This document shows, piece by piece, positions 17,199-26,196 of a stretch of 64,000 nt of DNA (position 1 is its first letter; every line of letters starts with the position of its first letter). The notes beneath the pieces were generated by a model. It was not told the origin of the DNA and made no database searches. It was given only the letters and a program-made list of their open reading frames with translations. The position numbers and the translations under genes are program-made. This stretch comes from JBAZWV01 sp041660225 (GTDB lineage Bacteria > Patescibacteriota > Patescibacteriia > 2-12-FULL-60-25), in contig JBAZWV010000001.1 in the NCBI GenBank assembly GCA_041660225.1, positions 186,001-250,000 of the forward strand, in the 5' to 3' direction.

Positions 17199-17711
17199 CA
17201 CCTCTTTCAGCACCGCTTGAATCACTTCTCGAAAAAAGTGGAAAACATTCTTTGGATCGATGCTGGTTCGGGGAATCCAAACGACCTGTTCCGTTTCTCT
17301 AAACTGCGTCTGATTCAATGCGGAAAGATCCTGACGGTCATGAAGCAGTCTCCCGCGGAAAAAGAGGGACAGGCCGCAAAAATACTCATCGGTCCATCGC
17401 GAATAGAAGTTATTTTGCTTCATGTAAAACGGATGTCGATCGATCAATTCGATCGAATATCCCGTTTCTTCGTGCGCTTCTCGTACCACCGCGTCTTGGA
17501 CCTGCTCCCCGAGATCAATACCTCCGCCCGGCAGATGGAGGTAGGGATTCCCCGGCATAATGAGAAACAACATCTCATCCCTATCATTCAGCACGACGGT
17601 ATACGCGCCCGGTCGCCAGATTGGCGGGACCTCATCGGGCCGGATAATTTCGTTGTTATCAAAGTCGGTAAATTGCTTCGGTACGCTCGTCTCTTTTCCC
17701 ATAGCTACCAT
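17196..17711 (-). CDS. NUDIX hydrolase
   Basis: The 171-residue protein carries a complete NUDIX box, GGIDLGEQVQDAVVREAHEE followed by TGY, which fits GX5EX7REUXEEXGU. Proteins of this family hydrolyse nucleoside diphosphates linked to another group; the substrate cannot be read from sequence. The start may be ATG 17711 or ATG 17702. An extended -10 box (TGGTAATCT, minus strand, 17739-17747) lies about 27 nt before the first. Confidence 0.88.
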   Translation of the reverse strand: MVAMGKETSVPKQFTDFDNNEIIRPDEVPPIWRPGAYTVVLNDRDEMLFLIMPGNPYLHLPGGGIDLGEQVQDAVVREAHEETGYSIELIDRHPFYMKQNNFYSRWTDEYFCGLSLFFRGRLLHDRQDLSALNQTQFRETEQVVWIPRTSIDPKNVFHFFREVIQAVLKEV

Positions 17712-17779
17712 TCCGTGCGTTTGCGCGCGTGAAAATAAAGATTACCAAGAATTGAAACGATGGTGAACTTCATACGCGA

Positions 17780-20191
17780 TTACGATCGGATGTCCGCTCT
17801 AAACGTTTCTTTCAGTGCGAGGGCGATTTTTTCCATCACCGCATCGACCTCGGCGCTTTCGAGCGTCCGGTCAACGGATGACAGCGTGAGATGCATCGCC
17901 ACGGATTTTTTGCCGGACGGAAGATTTTTTCCTTGATACGTATCAAACCATTCGACCTCGTTCACAAGCGGATCAACGGCACGAATCGCCCGCGCAAGAT
18001 CGTCATATTCGCTGCGCTGATCAACAACGACGGCGAGATCACGCTTTGCGGGCGGAAACGGGGAAAGCGGACGATATTGCTTGGCGATGACTGCCTGTGC
18101 AACCAGCGTTTGCATGGCGAGATCAATCAACGCGACGGATCCTTCGAGCTTGAAACGCGCAGAAATCTTCGGAGAAACTTCTCCGAGCGTTGCGACGAGT
18201 TCACCGTTGATAAACGCCTGCACGGTACGACCCGGATGCCAGAACGAATCGGTTTCCAGACGACGCCAGCTCACGTTTTCGATTCCGCACTCCGCGAGAA
18301 TCTGTTCGACGTGCCCCTTGGCAACTTTCCACGGTTCTTTTATGCCATGAAACAACGCTCCAAATTCCGCGCGTTCATCCGGAAGATCTTTCCACCCTGC
18401 GGCGCTCGGATAATAAACATTCGCGAGTTCAAACAAACGCATTTCATCTTCGCGTTCGCGGTTATCGGACGCGGCCTGCAACAACGACGGGAGCAACGTC
18501 GTTCGCATGATCTCGAGATCTGCCGTAAGCGGGTTCTGGAGATGCAGCATTCCCGATGGATCATAACTCGCTTTTTCCATCAGCTCCTTTGAAACGAATG
18601 AATACGAATAGGTTTCAATGAGTCCGGCGCCCTTTGAGATGTCACGAACGCGATCTTCCCAAAATAAATCAGCTTGCATCGGACGCGGCGCAAGACCGAT
18701 TGGAACAACCGCCGGAATATTTGCGTAGCCGTACACCCGTGCGATTTCTTCGACGAGATCGCGAGCCAATTCAATGTCGTGATCGCGCCACCACGGAACG
18801 ACGGCGGTAATCTTTTTTCCCGTCGCGGAGACCTTGAACCCAAGGCGACGAAGAATCGCGATCATTTCCTGTTTCGGAAGCGGCACGCCGATGAGACTCT
18901 CGATTTCGTCTGATGAGATCGTGAACGATCGTGCTTTATATTTTTCCGCGACGACATCCGCAATGGTGCTCGCGATGTGTCCACCCGCGAGTTCCAACAC
19001 GAGCTCGACCGCGCGCGCGAGTGCGTCCGGCAGACCCTGCGTCGACAATCCTTTTTCAAAACGAAGTTGCGCGTCGGTTTGGACGCTGAGCGTACGCGCC
19101 GTACGTCGAATCGAAACGGAATCGAACGTCGCGGCCTCGAGAATAATTGACGTCGTATTCGATGCGACACCGCTCGCCTGGCCGCCAATAATCCCAGCAA
19201 TTGCTACGGGTTTTGAGGCATCTGCAATCACAAGCATCGAATCGTCGAGTTTGTGATCACGTCCGTCGAGACCGTGAATCTTCTCCCCTTTTCGCGCCAT
19301 ACGAACATCGATACCTTTTTCAATCATCGCCGCATCAAACGCGTGCATCGGCTGCGCGAGTTCGAGCAGAATAAAATTCGTGATGTCCACGATGTTGTTG
19401 ATGGAGTTGAGTCCAGCCGACGCAAGGCGACGCTTCAACCACCACGGCGACGGACCGACGGTCACGCCATCGATGCGAACCGCCATGTATCGCGGACAGA
19501 GTTTCTTCGCAGAAACGCCGACGGATACTTTTGCCGCCTTGCCTTTTGGTTTCGGAACGGACTTCGACGGCTTCCATGTAAACGATTTATTCAAAATTGC
19601 CGACGCCTCGCGCGCCATCCCGACCATTCCCATCGCATCAACGCGGTTCGATGTCACTTCGACATCCATCACAACATCGGAAGACAAACCGAGCGCATCC
19701 GCAATCGGCGTCCCCGGTTTCATGTTCATGTCCGGAACGGCAACACCAAGATCCAAAATCTCACGCTCCGCATGCGGAAACGCATCCGCCAGTCCGATCT
19801 CATTCGCTGCACAAATCATCCCATCACTCTTCACGCCACGAATCTCCGCTGGTTTAAGTTCAATGAGATCTCCTTCGCCATGCCAGCGCACCTTCGCGCC
19901 AACGAGGGCGACGACGACCCACTGACCTTCCGCGAGGTTCGACCCACCGCATACGATTGTCACTTTTGACGATCCGACATCCGTCAGCGCAAGACGCAAT
20001 TTATCCGCATTCGGATGCGCTTTCACCTCCAACACCTGGCCGATGACAACGCGATCCAAATCCGCGCCTTGCGGAATAATTTTCTCAACCGCAGGACCCG
20101 AAAGCGACATCCGCTTCGCGAACTCTTCCGGCGTGACCTTTTTGAGATCAACGTATTCTTTCAACCAGTCGTAGGAGATCAGGGAGTTCAT
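17780..20191 (-). CDS. pheT: Phenylalanine--tRNA ligase subunit beta
   Basis: PheT pairs with PheS to charge tRNA-Phe. The 803-residue protein has the usual order: the start MNSLISYDWLKEYVDL, then a tRNA-binding EMAP-like domain (GQVLEVKAHPNADKLRLALTD). The B3/B4 editing region follows (VTSNRVDAMGMVGMAREAS), then the B5 domain, the catalytic-like core and the C-terminal ferredoxin-like anticodon domain (YRPLSPFPPAKRDLAVVVD). It begins 5 nt after the pheS stop, and the two form one operon. ATG 20191 is preferred over an upstream TTG that overlaps pheS. Confidence 0.96.
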   Translation of the reverse strand: MNSLISYDWLKEYVDLKKVTPEEFAKRMSLSGPAVEKIIPQGADLDRVVIGQVLEVKAHPNADKLRLALTDVGSSKVTIVCGGSNLAEGQWVVVALVGAKVRWHGEGDLIELKPAEIRGVKSDGMICAANEIGLADAFPHAEREILDLGVAVPDMNMKPGTPIADALGLSSDVVMDVEVTSNRVDAMGMVGMAREASAILNKSFTWKPSKSVPKPKGKAAKVSVGVSAKKLCPRYMAVRIDGVTVGPSPWWLKRRLASAGLNSINNIVDITNFILLELAQPMHAFDAAMIEKGIDVRMARKGEKIHGLDGRDHKLDDSMLVIADASKPVAIAGIIGGQASGVASNTTSIILEAATFDSVSIRRTARTLSVQTDAQLRFEKGLSTQGLPDALARAVELVLELAGGHIASTIADVVAEKYKARSFTISSDEIESLIGVPLPKQEMIAILRRLGFKVSATGKKITAVVPWWRDHDIELARDLVEEIARVYGYANIPAVVPIGLAPRPMQADLFWEDRVRDISKGAGLIETYSYSFVSKELMEKASYDPSGMLHLQNPLTADLEIMRTTLLPSLLQAASDNREREDEMRLFELANVYYPSAAGWKDLPDERAEFGALFHGIKEPWKVAKGHVEQILAECGIENVSWRRLETDSFWHPGRTVQAFINGELVATLGEVSPKISARFKLEGSVALIDLAMQTLVAQAVIAKQYRPLSPFPPAKRDLAVVVDQRSEYDDLARAIRAVDPLVNEVEWFDTYQGKNLPSGKKSVAMHLTLSSVDRTLESAEVDAVMEKIALALKETFRADIRS

Positions 20192-20196
20192 ACGGA

Positions 20197-21255
20197 TCAA
20201 AACTGTTTCAAAAACCGAACGTCATTCTTATACAGCAAACGGATATCATCCAACTGCATTCCTTCTTTCATCATGTAGGTACGCTCAACGCCCCAGCCGA
20301 AGGCGAAACCGGAATATTTTTTCGGATCGACGCCACCTGCTTTGAGAACGTTCGGATGAACCATGCCGGTGCCGCCGAGTTCGAGCCAGCCGCGTTTGCA
20401 GACGCGACATTTTTGCCTGTCCGCTCCAAGACCCGTTCCGCCGCACACGCCACAGGAGATATCGATCTCGAATGACGGTTCGGTGAATCGGAAATGGAAC
20501 GGACGAAGGCGCGTTTTACGATCAGGTCCGAAAAAGCTTTTCGCGAAATAATCGAGCACGCCGCGAAGATGCGTGATCGCAACTCCTTTGTCGATGTAGA
20601 GTCCTTCGAATTGATGAAACATCGGCGCGTGTGTCACATCACTCTGACGGCGATAGCATTTTCCGATGTTGATGATGCGAACGGGAAGCTCACCACGTTC
20701 AAGCTCTCGCACCTGTGCATTCGATGTGTGCGGCGTGAGCACCATTTTTCCTTTTTTCGAAACCGGCGCATCCATAAAAAACGTTTCCCACTCGTCACGC
20801 GCGGGATGATCCTTCGGCATGTTGAGCGCTTCGAACGCGTAGTAATCCCAATCGACTTCGGGATAACGTGTGCGCGTAAATCCGATCTTCTCGAAAATCG
20901 ACGTGATCTCGCGAATCGCGTGCGTCATCACATGAAGGTGTCCCTGCGGCGGACGAATCCCCGGCTCGGTCACGTCGGCACGTTCGCGGTCGGCGAGATC
21001 GGATAATGATTTTTCTGAAAAACGACTGCGCTTCGTTGCGAGCGCATGCTCCGCTTCCTGTTTGATCTGATTTGCGAGCGCGCCGATTTTTGGTCGCGTC
21101 GCTTCGTCGACCTCTGCGAGACCTTTCAATAAGGCCGTGAGGCGTCCTTTTCGCCCAAGAAAGGTGATCTCGATCGCATCAAGCGTGCCAACGTCCGGCG
21201 CGCCGTCGATGGCCTTAAACATCTCCACCCGCAATCCATTCAATTGGTCGAGCAT
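20197..21255 (-). CDS. pheS: Phenylalanine--tRNA ligase subunit alpha
   Basis: The 352-residue catalytic subunit has the N-terminal coiled coil and then class II motifs: HPARDEWETFF, TPHTSNAQVRELE, GKCYRRQSDVTHAPMFHQFEG and the C-terminal GFAFGWGVERTYMMK. A CGVCGGTG...KCRVC pair of CxxC motifs sits in the FTEPSFEIDISC region. This is seen in part of the family and may bind zinc. The start is ATG 21255, with TGCTAGGCT on the minus strand 10 nt upstream. Confidence 0.96.
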   Translation of the reverse strand: MLDQLNGLRVEMFKAIDGAPDVGTLDAIEITFLGRKGRLTALLKGLAEVDEATRPKIGALANQIKQEAEHALATKRSRFSEKSLSDLADRERADVTEPGIRPPQGHLHVMTHAIREITSIFEKIGFTRTRYPEVDWDYYAFEALNMPKDHPARDEWETFFMDAPVSKKGKMVLTPHTSNAQVRELERGELPVRIINIGKCYRRQSDVTHAPMFHQFEGLYIDKGVAITHLRGVLDYFAKSFFGPDRKTRLRPFHFRFTEPSFEIDISCGVCGGTGLGADRQKCRVCKRGWLELGGTGMVHPNVLKAGGVDPKKYSGFAFGWGVERTYMMKEGMQLDDIRLLYKNDVRFLKQF

Positions 21256-21265
21256 AATCACTCGT

Positions 21266-21274
21266 AGCCTAGCA
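21266..21274 (-). promoter_or_regulatory. Extended -10 box of pheST
   Basis: The minus strand reads TGCTAGGCT, 10 nt before ATG 21255. No T-box or leader peptide fits in such a short leader, so control by attenuation is unlikely. Confidence 0.5.
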
Positions 21275-21288
21275 GATATGCGTTTTTT

Positions 21289-22443
21289 TTACATCCCGAC
21301 CAACCCTTTTGCTCCATCCATGATCACTCCTCCAAATTTGGATACGTCGCGGATCGTGACGAGAAGAATCAATCCGATGAGGAACAGGAACGCGATATTG
21401 TGCACCGCAGCTTCAATCGTTCGATTCATCGGCTTACGACGGAGTTTTTCGATGGCGAGGAAAAGGACGCGACCGCCGTCGAGTGCGGGGATGGGGAGGA
21501 AGTTAATGACGGCGAGGTTGATCGAGAGGACGGCGGCGAACTGCAGCAGCGGAATAATCCCCTGTTGCGCGATCTGCCCGGTGATGACGGCGATGCCCAC
21601 GGGACCGGAAATATCTTCTGATACGCCGCGACGGGCAAAGAGATCACGGAAAATATCGACGAAGGTGAACAAAATCGTTTTGGAATATCGATAGGTCGTG
21701 ACAACAGCGGCTTTGGCGGCTTTATCGACCGGCAAGCGGACGCGCCCGATGTCCGCGATCGCGATGCCGAGCGCGATCCGGTCAGCATCTTTGATGTACG
21801 TCGGTGTCGCGTGAATAGAAATCGTTTTTCCCCCGCGCTCGATTTCAAGGGGAATCTCGCGTTCCCCCGCAACGATGATCGCATGTTGCGCTTCCGTGTA
21901 TGTTTTCGGGACGACGCCATCGACGGAAACAATCACGTCGTTCGGCATAAGACCCGCGCGTTCGGCGGGTGATCCGACAAGGACCTGCGTGATGCGAACG
22001 CCGCGATCAAGAACGATAGAGCCCGGGGGCAGATCTTCCAAAATCGTGTTTGCCCCGGCGGTGAAAACGATGAAAAAGAGGATGATGGCCAGAATCCAGT
22101 TCATGGTCACACCCGCCGCGAGAATGATAATGCGCTGCCAGATCGGTTTGTTATGAAACGAATCGGCTCCGTTCTCTTCTCCCGCCTGCTCACCTTTGAT
22201 ACGGACAAAGCCGCCGAGCGGTAGCCAGTTGATGGACCAGACCGTACCGGGATATGTTCCGTTGTCTTTACGACCGATCTTTTTCCAACGACCTCGGTCT
22301 TTTACGAAACCGATGATGCGCGGTGGGAATCCATAGCCGAATTCATCCGCTTTCACTCCAAAGAGACGTGCGGCGAAATAGTGACCAGCTTCATGGATCA
22401 GGACAAGAACCGAGAGGACGAGGAGAAAAAGGATGAGTGACAT
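21289..22443 (-). CDS. rseP: M50 site-2 protease (RseP/RasP-like)
   Basis: This 384-residue membrane metalloprotease is of the type that cuts anti-sigma factors and signal-peptide remnants inside the membrane. The zinc motif HEAGH is in the first helix (VLIHEAGHYFAARLFGVK). A central PDZ domain (LVGSPAERAGLMPNDVIVSVDG) and the second zinc and LDG motif (INFLPIPALDGGRVLFLAIE) are all present. It follows murI by 14 bp with its own -10 box. Confidence 0.92.
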   Translation of the reverse strand: MSLILFLLVLSVLVLIHEAGHYFAARLFGVKADEFGYGFPPRIIGFVKDRGRWKKIGRKDNGTYPGTVWSINWLPLGGFVRIKGEQAGEENGADSFHNKPIWQRIIILAAGVTMNWILAIILFFIVFTAGANTILEDLPPGSIVLDRGVRITQVLVGSPAERAGLMPNDVIVSVDGVVPKTYTEAQHAIIVAGEREIPLEIERGGKTISIHATPTYIKDADRIALGIAIADIGRVRLPVDKAAKAAVVTTYRYSKTILFTFVDIFRDLFARRGVSEDISGPVGIAVITGQIAQQGIIPLLQFAAVLSINLAVINFLPIPALDGGRVLFLAIEKLRRKPMNRTIEAAVHNIAFLFLIGLILLVTIRDVSKFGGVIMDGAKGLVGM

Positions 22444-22451
22444 GTGTGGAG

Positions 22452-22460
22452 AGGGTATCA
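22452..22460 (-). promoter_or_regulatory. Extended -10 box of the M50 protease gene
   Basis: The minus strand reads TGATACCCT, 8 nt before ATG 22443. Its TGA is also the stop codon of murI. Confidence 0.5.
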
Positions 22461-23222
22461 GCCCAGGGTCACGGGCTCAAACGTGATAGGTCTTCCTAAC
22501 CACGAGGCGGCGATCTCTTCGGAGCGACGTGAGACGTCTGTGAGGTAAAACGACTGATGACCCCGCTCGTGACGATCGGACAACAGATCCCCTAACCGTT
22601 TTACGACCGAGGCACCTGAATCGATGAGGTTCACCCTCCCTCCCATGTACCGTTGGATGATCGGGGTGAGCAGCGGGTAATGAGTACATCCGAGAATCAA
22701 TGTATCGACTCCGGCCTGTCTCAAAGGCGACAGATATCGACGTCCGATACGTTTCGTTTCGGCGTCCTCCAACCACCCTTCTTCGACAAGCGGAACGAAC
22801 ATCGGGCACGGAATGGATGTGACGTCGATGCCGCGACGTTCTTTCAGTCTTCTTTCATATGCGCCGGACAGAATCGTGGCGCGCGTTCCGATGACACCGA
22901 TGCGTCCTTTCGTAACTGCAAGCGCATCTTCAACGGCGGGTGCAATCACTTCGAAGATGGGAACGTTCGGATATTCTTTTCGTAGCGCTTCCGTTGCAAC
23001 GGCACTCGCAGAATTGCATGCGATGACAATGGATGTCGCGCCGCGATCAAGAAGAAACTTCGCGTTCTCGATCGAATAGCGCGTCACTGTGTCTGCGCTC
23101 TTGTTTCCGTACGGTGTGCGCGCTGTATCACCGAGATACACAAACGATGCCGTCGGCGCGTGACGAAGTAATTCACGCACGACGGTGAGTCCGCCAATGC
23201 CGGAATCGAAGAGTCCGATCAT
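22458..23222 (-). CDS. murI: Glutamate racemase
   Basis: MurI makes D-glutamate for peptidoglycan. The 254-residue protein has GLFDSGIGGLTVVREL at the start. The two catalytic cysteines lie in IACNSASAVATEAL and LGCTHYPLL; the first motif usually reads ACNTA, here ACNSA. YLGDTARTPYGNKS is also typical. Its ATG overlaps the stop of the phosphohexomutase gene as ATGA, so the two are translationally coupled. Confidence 0.95.
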   Translation of the reverse strand: MIGLFDSGIGGLTVVRELLRHAPTASFVYLGDTARTPYGNKSADTVTRYSIENAKFLLDRGATSIVIACNSASAVATEALRKEYPNVPIFEVIAPAVEDALAVTKGRIGVIGTRATILSGAYERRLKERRGIDVTSIPCPMFVPLVEEGWLEDAETKRIGRRYLSPLRQAGVDTLILGCTHYPLLTPIIQRYMGGRVNLIDSGASVVKRLGDLLSDRHERGHQSFYLTDVSRRSEEIAASWLGRPITFEPVTLG

Positions 23223-24577
23223 GTCTTGATAAGCGCAGACAATTCTTCAACCTTTTGCTTCGTCATTTCCTCTGTTTTGGATTCAAGATTGAGGCGGATA
23301 AGAGGCTCCGTATTCGAGAGACGAAGGCTGAACCACCAGTCACCAAATTCCATCCGAATTCCGTCGATTTCGGACACGGATGTCGCTTTTGATCCGTATG
23401 CCGCCTTGATCCGCTCCACAGCGGCAGCTTTATCCGTCACCTCGAAGTTGATTTCACCAGAATGGACGTAGCGCAAAAGCGGCTTCCAGAGCGAAGAAAA
23501 CGGTTTTCCTTCGTGAGCGAGACGTTTCAGGATCAAGAGCATCACGAGGTCGCCGGATTCCACATTTTTGATGTCGCGGAAGTAATAATGCATTGAGACT
23601 TCTCCAGCAAATACGGCACCCTCTTCGCGCATCTGACGCTTGATAAATGCATGTCCCACACGACACATTTTTGCCGTGCCGCCAGCCGCTTCAATGGCCT
23701 CGGGGACGGACCAGGAAGAGCGAAGATCGTAGAGGACTAAACTCCCCGGATGTTCTGCGAGAATTTCGGTTGCGAGAACGGCGGTCATAAAATCGCCGGG
23801 GATGGGAACACCCGCTTCATCCACGAAGCCAACGCGATCCGCATCACCATCGAAAGCCACACCGAGAAGACGCTGTTCGCTCGTCACGAGATTCGAAAGA
23901 TCCTTCAGCGTATCGCGCTTCAATGGATTCGCTTCGTGGTTCGGAAAGTTTCCATCCGGTTCCATGTACAACACCTTCGCATCAAGCCACGGCAATCGTT
24001 TCAAAAGTTCCGGCAACACGGCACCAGCCATTCCGTTTCCAACATCGATTCCGATCTTCATCGCCGGCATATCTGAAGGAAGCGCAGCGAGTTTCAAAAT
24101 ATGATCGACATAACGTGAGACAGCATTCGTATCTTCCGTCACAGAGCCTTGCGATGATGATTCCGGCAACGCGGAATCCGCCTCAAAACTCTTTTCGATT
24201 TGTTCCATTCCACTCCCCTGACCGATCGGCGTCATGTCTCCCTTCACCATTTTGAATCCGTTGTACTTTCCGGGGTTGTGGGAAGCAGTCACCATGACCC
24301 CCAAATCGACCGCTCCGTCTTCGAGTCCGACAATCACATTGAACACTGGAGTTGAACAAAGACCGATTCGAACGACGTCCACGCCGTGTTTGGTGAACTC
24401 GCTGACAAGTGCATCTTCGAGGTCCGGAGAAGTCAGACGCATGTCGCGGCCGACGAGAACCTTCTTGGGTGAAAACTCACGGATGACGGCACGAGCCAAA
24501 CGGGCCGAAAAGGCGGCATCAAGCTCGCCAGGGGCCAATCCTCTGATATCGTAGGCATGGAAGACGGAAGCAGACAT
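23219..24577 (-). CDS. manB: Phosphomannomutase/phosphoglucomutase
   Basis: This 452-residue alpha-D-phosphohexomutase moves phosphate between C1 and C6 of hexoses to feed sugar-nucleotide synthesis. It starts FHAYDIRGLAPGEL. It has the phosphoserine loop VTASHNPGKYNGFKMV, the metal loop VAFDGDADRVGFVDE, the sugar-binding GEVSMHYYF and the phosphate-binding RLSNTEPLIRLNLE. It overlaps murI by 4 nt, so both probably serve the envelope. Whether mannose or glucose is preferred cannot be said. Confidence 0.92.
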   Translation of the reverse strand: MSASVFHAYDIRGLAPGELDAAFSARLARAVIREFSPKKVLVGRDMRLTSPDLEDALVSEFTKHGVDVVRIGLCSTPVFNVIVGLEDGAVDLGVMVTASHNPGKYNGFKMVKGDMTPIGQGSGMEQIEKSFEADSALPESSSQGSVTEDTNAVSRYVDHILKLAALPSDMPAMKIGIDVGNGMAGAVLPELLKRLPWLDAKVLYMEPDGNFPNHEANPLKRDTLKDLSNLVTSEQRLLGVAFDGDADRVGFVDEAGVPIPGDFMTAVLATEILAEHPGSLVLYDLRSSWSVPEAIEAAGGTAKMCRVGHAFIKRQMREEGAVFAGEVSMHYYFRDIKNVESGDLVMLLILKRLAHEGKPFSSLWKPLLRYVHSGEINFEVTDKAAAVERIKAAYGSKATSVSEIDGIRMEFGDWWFSLRLSNTEPLIRLNLESKTEEMTKQKVEELSALIKT

Positions 24578-24584
24578 AGTTCGG

Positions 24585-24613
24585 TTGACCGTTCAGGCAG
24601 GTATTGTTAGGAT
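24585..24613 (+). promoter_or_regulatory. Promoter of lemA-htpX
   Basis: TTGACC at 24585-24590, a 17-nt spacer and TAGGAT at 24608-24613 preceded by TGT form a full extended promoter. It is divergent from the phosphohexomutase gene and leaves a leader of about 40 nt. Confidence 0.65.
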
Positions 24614-24660
24614 TTGATTGTAATTTTATTCCTCATTCTACGCAATTTTTTGCGAATCCT

Positions 24661-25215
24661 ATGGCCATCGGATGGATCATTCTCATCGCTGTTGCCGCTA
24701 TCGCCTTGTGGGCCGTCATGGTCTACAACGGGCTCATTACGCTTAAGAATCGAACCGACGAAGCATGGTCGGACATCGATGTTCAGCTGAAGCGTCGCTA
24801 CGACCTCATTCCGAACCTGGTCGAAGCCGTGAAGGGTTATGCCTCCCACGAATCGGGTACGCTCGAAAAAGTGACACAGGCTCGCAACATGGCCATGGGC
24901 GCCAAGACCGTCGCGGAACACGCGGCCGCTGAAAACATGTTGAGTCAGACACTGAAGAGCTTGTTTGCGGTTTCGGAAGCCTACCCGGAACTCAAGGCGA
25001 ACACCAACTTCATGCATTTGCAGCAGGAGCTCGCGGACACGGAAGACAAGATCCAGGCGTCACGCCGCTTCTACAACGGCAACGTCCGCGACTTCAACAC
25101 GAAGCTTCAGGTGTTCCCGACCAACATGATCGGAGGAATGCTCGGCTTCACCAAACGCGATTTCTTTGAACTCGCGAACGAAGCGGAACGCAACAATCCG
25201 CAGGTCAAATTCTAA
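24661..25215 (+). CDS. lemA: LemA family protein
   Basis: The 184-residue protein has one N-terminal membrane helix and the LemA helical domain: MVYNGLITLKNRTDEAWSD, VQLKRRYDLIPNLVEAVKG, AYPELKANTNFMHLQQEL and RRFYNGNVRDFNTKLQVFP. The role of LemA is not settled. It is often next to htpX, as here, with only 2 nt between the genes, and is thought to act with membrane quality control. The ATG at 24661 is preferred over an alternative start at 24604 that overlaps the promoter. Confidence 0.93.
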   Translation: MAIGWIILIAVAAIALWAVMVYNGLITLKNRTDEAWSDIDVQLKRRYDLIPNLVEAVKGYASHESGTLEKVTQARNMAMGAKTVAEHAAAENMLSQTLKSLFAVSEAYPELKANTNFMHLQQELADTEDKIQASRRFYNGNVRDFNTKLQVFPTNMIGGMLGFTKRDFFELANEAERNNPQVKF

Positions 25216-25217
25216 CG

Positions 25218-26114
25218 ATGTACTCCCACATAGATTCCAACCGACGCAAATCCTGGCTCCTGATTCTTTTCTTCACGGGCCTCGTTGTTGCTGCGGGTTG
25301 GGTCTATGGGTACGTGGTCACTGACACGGGTCCCTTGGGACTCGTGTTTGCGTTAACGATCTCCATCGGTATGACGCTCGTATCTTGGTTTGCGGGAGAC
25401 AAGATCGCGCTCATGTCGAGCGGTGCCATGGAACTGACGGATCGCGCGCAATTCCCGACGCTGTGGAATACGGTTGAAAATCTCTCGATCACGGCGGGTG
25501 TTCCGCGACCGCGCATCTACGTGATCGAGGATGAATCGCCGAATGCCTTTGCCACGGGTCGCGATCCGGAACATGCGTCCGTCGCCGTTACGACCGGCCT
25601 GCTCCAGCGTTTGGAAAAAATAGAACTCGAAGGCGTTCTCGCCCACGAACTTTCGCACGTCAAAAATCTCGACATCCGTGTGATGATGCTCGTTGTCGTT
25701 CTTGTCGGCGCGCTCGCTCTTCTGGGTGATTCATTTTTGCGATTCGGACTCGGGGGACGAAAAAGTCGTGATCGATCAGGTGGCGGAAACATTCTCATGA
25801 TTGTTGGGATCGCCTTCCTCATTCTCTCCCCGATCATCGGCGAACTCGTCAAACTTGCGATCAGCCGTAAGCGTGAATATCTGGCGGACGCATCCGGTGC
25901 GCTTCTCACGCGATATCCGGAAGGGCTGGCTCGTGCGCTGGAAAAAATCCGCGACGCAGCGATCCCGCTTGAACGCACGTCGAGCGCGACGAACCATCTT
26001 TGGATCGCCGAACCGAAAGCGAATTTCGGCAGTCGGATGCGCGCACTTTTCGCGACGCATCCTCCGATCGAAGACCGCATCGCCAAGCTGCGCCAAATGA
26101 GCAATAATGGGTGA
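25218..26114 (+). CDS. htpX: Membrane zinc metalloprotease HtpX
   Basis: HtpX degrades damaged membrane proteins. This 298-residue protein has two N-terminal membrane helices, the zinc motif HELSH (GVLAHELSHVKNLDIR), two further helices and the downstream glutamate region SRKREYLADASGALLTRYP. The C-terminal FATHPPIEDRIAKLRQM is typical. It is co-transcribed with lemA. Confidence 0.95.
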   Translation: MYSHIDSNRRKSWLLILFFTGLVVAAGWVYGYVVTDTGPLGLVFALTISIGMTLVSWFAGDKIALMSSGAMELTDRAQFPTLWNTVENLSITAGVPRPRIYVIEDESPNAFATGRDPEHASVAVTTGLLQRLEKIELEGVLAHELSHVKNLDIRVMMLVVVLVGALALLGDSFLRFGLGGRKSRDRSGGGNILMIVGIAFLILSPIIGELVKLAISRKREYLADASGALLTRYPEGLARALEKIRDAAIPLERTSSATNHLWIAEPKANFGSRMRALFATHPPIEDRIAKLRQMSNNG

Positions 26115-26196
26115 GGGCATGGTCAACGGTCCTCGCTGAAAAATCTCCCTTCCCAGCCTCTTTAGAAAGAAACTGTGGGGGAGATAAAAAAGAATT

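Noticed and set aside
21256..21288. T-box or leader peptide controlling pheST
   Set aside because: The likely leader is under 10 nt and the gap is only about 33 nt, far too short.
26115..26196. CIRCE-type heat-shock operator before clpC
   Set aside because: The TTAGCACTC-N9-GAGTGCTAA pattern is absent; only a G-rich Shine-Dalgarno-like run is seen.
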